Source of the DNA: CAVRQM01 sp963756975
GTDB lineage: Bacteria > Pseudomonadota > Alphaproteobacteria > Acetobacterales > Acetobacteraceae
Reading direction: 5' to 3'
DNA: 64,000 nucleotides
Assembly: GCA_963756975.1 (NCBI GenBank)
Contig: CAVWPS010000002.1
Coordinates: forward strand, 930,001-994,000
The number at the start of each line of letters is the position of its first letter. The stretch's first letter is position 1. Under the pieces are notes generated by a model. The model ran no database searches. It was not told where the DNA came from and was given only the letters and a program-made list of their open reading frames with translations. Below, in pieces: positions 60,510-64,000 of the stretch. A program made the translations under genes and the position numbers.

Positions 60510-61784
60510 TCAACGCTTGATGTCGATCGTCTGCTGCAGCAGGTCGTCGGCCGTCGTGATGATCTTCGCGTTCGCGGAATAGGCGCGCTGCGCGATCACG
60601 AGCTGGGAGAATTCCTGGCTGATATCGACGTTGCTGGCCTCGGTGCTGCTGACCGCGATGCCGCCCGCGCCGCTCGCCCCCGCCATCTGGGTCACCGGCG
60701 AGCCGGACCCCGTGGTCGCGGTGAACGCGCTGCCGTTCTGGCGCTGCAACGCGTCCGGTGCCGCGAAGGTGGTGATCGGCACCTGCGCGATGATGCGGCT
60801 CTGGCTGTTGTCGTAGTTGACGACGATGTCGCCGGACGCGGTCGTCGTGACCGAGCTGAACGAGCCCGGCGGCACGCCGTTCTGGTCGATGCTGCGGAGC
60901 GTGTACGCGTTGCCGGCGAACTGGGTGAGGCCGGTCGTGGCGCCGATCGAGCCCAGCGACAGCTTGATCGATTGCAGGCCGGTATCGTCCGGATACTGCG
61001 TCGCGAGCGTGACGGTCGCCGCCGCGCCCGGCGTGCCGATGGCGCCCGCGCCGGTGCCGACGGAGGCGATCGTGCCGTCCGCGCCGAACGTCACCGGCGT
61101 GCTCGCGATGGTGTGGCCGGCGTCGTCCGCCACACCGAGCTGCCAGGTGTTGGCTGCGGCCTGCGGCGTGAACGTGAGCGTCACCTCGTGCGCCTTGCCC
61201 TGCGCGTCGTAGATCGTCACCGGCGAGCTTTGCGGCGTGGTGGTGCCGGCGGCGGGCGGCAGGTTGGCCGAAAGGTTCACCTGCGTCGTCTCGATCGGCC
61301 GGGTCGCGGCCTGGCTCACCTCGATCGGCCGCACGCTGCTGGTGTCGGTGATGCCGGCGGAACTGACCGGCCAGCCGTTGAGGTATTCGCCCGACGCGTT
61401 GACCAGGTGCCCGGTTTTGTCGAGCTGGAAGTCGCCCTCGCGGGTGAACTGCGTCTGCGGGGCGAACACGGTGTTGCCGCTCTGATCGGTGCCGGCGGGA
61501 AGGCTCACGCTGAAGAAGCCCTGCCCGGTGATCGCCATCGCCAGCGGGTTGTCGGTCTGGGTGATCGTGCCCTGCACGGTGTTGACGTATTCGGGCCGCG
61601 CCGAGACCGCGCCGCTGTCGTTGGTCGCGGCCGTGCTCGTGGTCAGGTAATCCTCGAACGTCGTGTCGATGCGCTTGAAGCCGACCGTCTGGCTGTTGGC
61701 GACGTTGTCGCTGATGTCGCTGAACGCGGCCGCCTGGCTGTTCAGCCCGCTGACGGCGGTGCTCATGGCGCCGAGGATGGACAT
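60510..61784 (-). CDS. flgE: Flagellar hook protein FlgE
   Basis: FlgE forms the hook. The 424-aa protein has the N-terminal MSILGAMSTAVSGLNSQAAA and NVANSQTVGFKRIDTTF (rod/hook signature), GQGFFSVS, REGDFQLDKTGHLVNASGEYLNG, and the C-terminal EFSQLVIAQRAYSANAKIITTADDLLQ. The ATG at 61784 follows a sigma-54-like promoter at 61816-61831. It is the first gene of the minus-strand flagellar unit. Confidence 0.94.
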   Translation of the reverse strand: MSILGAMSTAVSGLNSQAAAFSDISDNVANSQTVGFKRIDTTFEDYLTTSTAATNDSGAVSARPEYVNTVQGTITQTDNPLAMAITGQGFFSVSLPAGTDQSGNTVFAPQTQFTREGDFQLDKTGHLVNASGEYLNGWPVSSAGITDTSSVRPIEVSQAATRPIETTQVNLSANLPPAAGTTTPQSSPVTIYDAQGKAHEVTLTFTPQAAANTWQLGVADDAGHTIASTPVTFGADGTIASVGTGAGAIGTPGAAATVTLATQYPDDTGLQSIKLSLGSIGATTGLTQFAGNAYTLRSIDQNGVPPGSFSSVTTTASGDIVVNYDNSQSRIIAQVPITTFAAPDALQRQNGSAFTATTGSGSPVTQMAGASGAGGIAVSSTEASNVDISQEFSQLVIAQRAYSANAKIITTADDLLQQTIDIKR

Positions 61785-61815
61785 GGTCGTCTCCGTGGTT
61801 GGTCGGAGCGGTGAC

Positions 61816-61831
61816 AGCACGCGCCGTGCCA
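61816..61831 (-). promoter_or_regulatory. Sigma-54-type promoter of flgE
   Basis: The minus strand has TGGCACG, four bases, then GTGCT. The -24 half is a perfect match to the sigma-54 consensus and the -12 half keeps the key GC. It ends 32 bp before the flgE ATG. Hook-class genes are often sigma-54 dependent. Confidence 0.6.
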
Positions 61832-62008
61832 GGGGTGGTTGCGAGGACAACGGGAGGTTCACGCGGCAGTTGTTGCCGGGCGGGACGCGATCGCTCGGTC
61901 ACGGCTGCCGGCCGGAACACCCCATTCCGGCCTGTTCCGGCGACGGCGGCGGCGGACGCGTTCAGCGCGCCCGGCCGCGTGGGCCGGATCACGGCCTCGC
62001 CTTGCCGC

Positions 62009-62024
62009 TGGCCCGCCGCTTGCA
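62009..62024 (+). promoter_or_regulatory. Sigma-54-type promoter of fliK-flgD
   Basis: TGGCCCG is followed by four bases and TTGCA, with exact GG-N10-GC spacing for sigma-54. It lies 33 bp before the fliK ATG. With the flgE site it forms a back-to-back pair in the 272-bp gap, in which I see no gene. Confidence 0.55.
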
Positions 62025-62056
62025 GCCGCCGTCGCATCCCGCACGAGTTTTTTCGA

Positions 62057-63274
62057 ATGCCCCCGCTCGCCGCCGCCGCGCCGCCGCAGACGACACCGAA
62101 GCCGGTCGGCCAAGCGCCGGCCGCTGGGCCGCGCGCCGGCAAGCCCGGCCGGTTCGCGGCCCTGCTCGCGCCGGCTGCGGCCGCCGCGACCGTCGCGCCG
62201 GTGGCCAACGTGGCACCTGCCGCGACCCCGGCCGGGCCTGCCGCGACCCCCGCCGCGCCCGCCCCGGCCGCGCCCGCCCCGGCCGCGTGTTCGCGCGCGG
62301 TTGCATCGGCCGCACCGGTCCCGGTTCCGATCGCGCCGGACGTTGCGGTCGGCGCGAACCCCGCGACGACCGAAGCTCCGGGGAGGAGCACGAAGCCCGG
62401 AAAGGCCGAGGCGGCGCCGCCGGAGACCCAGGGTGAGGCGACCGCGACGTCCCCCGTCCCGCCGGCCGGTCCGGCGACGCCGGCTGGGCAGCCCGTTCCG
62501 GTGCCGCCGCCGGTCATCGGTCCGGCGGAGCCCGCGGGCACCGAATGCGGCGACATCGCCGGATCACCGGCGACGACAGCGGGACAGCCAACAGCCCCGG
62601 CCGCGCGACCGCCCGTGCCGGCATCTGGCACGCCGGCGGCCCCGGTGGCCGCCGGCCCCCATCAGACCGCGACCGGGCCGTCCAAGCCGATGGTCGCGCC
62701 GACCACGACAGCTTCGCCGCCCGCGCCCCCCGGCCTCGCCGCGCCGCAATTCACCGTCCCGGTGGTCCCGCCGCCACCGGCGCACGCGCACGCCGTTTCG
62801 AGCGCTCACGCTGGAGCGCAACCGGTCGCGGCGCAGATCGAGCAGCCGGTCCGTTTGGCCCTGACGGTCGAACTGGCCGGGACGGCGCAAAAGGTCTCGG
62901 TGTCGCTGCATCCGGCGGAGCTGGGACGCATCGACGTCGAGGTCGCGCGCGATCCGGCCGGAATCGTGCAGGTCACGCTGACCGCCGACCGGCCGGAGAC
63001 GGCGGCGCGGCTGGCGGCGGACCAACCGGCGCTGCATGCGGCGCTCGACCGGGCGGGCGTGGCACCAGAACGGGTGGTGACGGTGCAGGCGGCGGCGACG
63101 TCGCCCGATATGCCGGGTTTTTCGCCTCAGACGGGCGGCGGTCAAGGCGACCGTTCGCCACGCCACGCCATGCCGTCCGGCGGTTCGGGATTTGGCGGCA
63201 CGCCGGTCGGCGCGACGCAGCCGGCCGCACCGGTCCGGGCCACGATGCGCCTCGGCCTAGACATCACCGCCTAG
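62057..63274 (+). CDS. fliK: Flagellar hook-length control protein FliK
   Basis: FliK measures hook length and switches export to filament proteins. The 405-aa protein has a long Ala/Pro/Thr-rich disordered first part (about 1-260), typical of the molecular ruler. The C-terminal FliK domain follows: LALTVELAGTAQKVSVSLHP, AELGRIDVEVARDPAGIVQV and a VTVQAAATSPD end region. The ATG at 62057 (MPPLAAAAPPQT) is preferred over an upstream frame that crosses the promoter. flgD follows after 18 bp. Confidence 0.85.
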   Translation: MPPLAAAAPPQTTPKPVGQAPAAGPRAGKPGRFAALLAPAAAAATVAPVANVAPAATPAGPAATPAAPAPAAPAPAACSRAVASAAPVPVPIAPDVAVGANPATTEAPGRSTKPGKAEAAPPETQGEATATSPVPPAGPATPAGQPVPVPPPVIGPAEPAGTECGDIAGSPATTAGQPTAPAARPPVPASGTPAAPVAAGPHQTATGPSKPMVAPTTTASPPAPPGLAAPQFTVPVVPPPPAHAHAVSSAHAGAQPVAAQIEQPVRLALTVELAGTAQKVSVSLHPAELGRIDVEVARDPAGIVQVTLTADRPETAARLAADQPALHAALDRAGVAPERVVTVQAAATSPDMPGFSPQTGGGQGDRSPRHAMPSGGSGFGGTPVGATQPAAPVRATMRLGLDITA

Positions 63275-63292
63275 CAACCTGGAGCGACATCC

Positions 63293-64000
63293 ATGAGTGG
63301 CTCGATCGCCAGCCAAACCGCCGCCGCGACCGCCGCGGCCAACGCCGCCGCCGCCACGGCCGCCGCCGCCAAGATAGCGGCCGCCGCGTCCGGGACGTCC
63401 GCCACCGGGTCGAGCGCGCTATCGGGCCTGTCCGGCAATTTCAGCACGTTCCTGCAGCTGCTGATGACGCAGTTGAAAAATCAGGACCCGACCAGCCCGC
63501 TCGACACCAACCAGTTCACCACCGAGCTGGTGCAGTTCACCGGCGTCGAGCAGCAGATCAACACCAACACCAGTCTCGGCCAGCTGATCCAGCTGACGCA
63601 GGGCGGCGAGGTGGTGCAGTCGGCGTCGTTGCTCGGCAAGCAGGTGCAGGTCGCCGACACCGATCTGTCGCTGCAGAACGGCGTCGCGAAAATCGGTTTC
63701 ACCGCCGCGAGCGCCGGTACGGCGCAGATCGTGGTGACGGACGCCAAGGGCAACCAGCTCGCGACCGCGAACGTCGCCACGACCGCCGGCGCCAATACGT
63801 GGACCTGGGACGGCGCGACCCAGGATGGCGGGCACGCGGCCGACGGGCCGTACGCGGTCGCCGTCACGGCGGCCAACCCGGACGGGTCCGGCGGCACGCT
63901 GCCCTACACCGTCATCGGCACCGCGACCGGGGTCGTGACCAACGGCAGCATCGTGCAGCTCCAGCTCGGCGGGCTGACGGTGCCGTTCTCCGAGGTGCGG
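63293..64000 (+). CDS. flgD: Flagellar hook-capping protein FlgD, C-terminal end beyond the window
   Basis: FlgD caps the growing hook. From the ATG at 63293 (GGAG lies eight bases upstream) the frame is open to the window end, 236 codons. It starts with an Ala-rich tract, then NFSTFLQLLMTQLKNQDPTSP, LDTNQFTTELVQFTGVEQQ (the family signature) and a beta-rich part with TWTWDGATQDGG. The stop lies outside the window. Confidence 0.92.
   Translation, partial: MSGSIASQTAAATAAANAAAATAAAAKIAAAASGTSATGSSALSGLSGNFSTFLQLLMTQLKNQDPTSPLDTNQFTTELVQFTGVEQQINTNTSLGQLIQLTQGGEVVQSASLLGKQVQVADTDLSLQNGVAKIGFTAASAGTAQIVVTDAKGNQLATANVATTAGANTWTWDGATQDGGHAADGPYAVAVTAANPDGSGGTLPYTVIGTATGVVTNGSIVQLQLGGLTVPFSEVR

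Noticed and set aside
62190..62300. Repeat-like GC array in fliK considered as CRISPR or tandem repeat
   Set aside because: It is low-complexity Ala/Pro coding sequence without regular repeats and spacers.

Overview
The window is GC-rich, densely packed DNA from a motile alphaproteobacterium. The FlaF/FlbT pair, the PhoB-last pst operon, KamA, DUF2842 next to apt and the general gene content point to the Rhodospirillales/Acetobacteraceae side of the class. That placement is an inference from gene families, not from a marker gene. Once the frameshifted genes are joined, no gap without a gene exceeds about 300 bp.

Layout. 1-1341: the end of a CHAT (caspase-like) protein gene and a small partner of unknown family. 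1348-9144: tRNA-Glu, recJ, an HU gene, an amino-sugar operon (murQ-nagA-HAD phosphatase), an aldehyde dehydrogenase and a methyltransferase. 8428-13939: the phosphate operon pstSCAB-phoU-phoB behind a three-repeat PHO box. 13929-19425: sulfur and redox genes (cysI, a 1-Cys peroxiredoxin, a cysteine-less Rrf2 regulator, cysK), then DUF4174 and two paralogous lipoproteins. 19445-22014: tRNA-Val and an AT-richer islet holding a lone Z1-domain gene. 22135-28614: an N-formylglutamate amidohydrolase-like gene with a duplicated 5' end, the ligase-associated helicase/PdeM pair, a photolyase and a phosphoesterase. 28618-34007: a PIN toxin-antitoxin pair, an SDR, a cupin, a stand-alone AsnC-type ligand domain, ggt, csaA, gpt, a LOG-family gene and tRNA-Pro.

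34022-47797 is a large, apparently uncharacterised catabolic cluster. It holds a GntR/FCD regulator, an FAH-family hydrolase, an alpha/beta hydrolase, DUF1636, a metal-dependent amidohydrolase, a five-gene branched-chain-amino-acid-type ABC importer, a split Tm-1 pair (UPF0261 plus a TIM barrel), a tandem SRPBCC protein and, on the opposite strand, a DUF1537 kinase with a HAD phosphatase. 48000-51885 holds a KamA-family radical SAM enzyme, a cytochrome b/molybdopterin fusion, DUF2842 and apt. 51873-64000 is a flagellar locus. On the minus strand run flgE-flgK-flgL, flagellin, flbT, flaF, DUF1217 and two genes likely to glycosylate or otherwise modify flagellin (a TPR-methyltransferase and a SPINDLY-type O-GlcNAc transferase). 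On the plus strand are fliK and flgD. The divergent flgE/fliK gap carries two sigma-54-like promoters.

A caution: at least eight genes (pstC, cysI, cysK, the Z1 gene, the helicase, the photolyase, the SRPBCC gene and, less certainly, the 5' end of cysK a second time) are each broken by what looks like one extra base, usually in a short G/C run. For every gene whose ends are clear, the total length is 3n+1. This pattern looks like insertion errors in the sequence rather than biology, so these genes are described as probably intact. The best candidates for new biology are the CHAT/partner pair, the solo Z1 protein with its own DNA-binding head, the 34-48 kb catabolic cluster and the coupled flagellin-modification pair.
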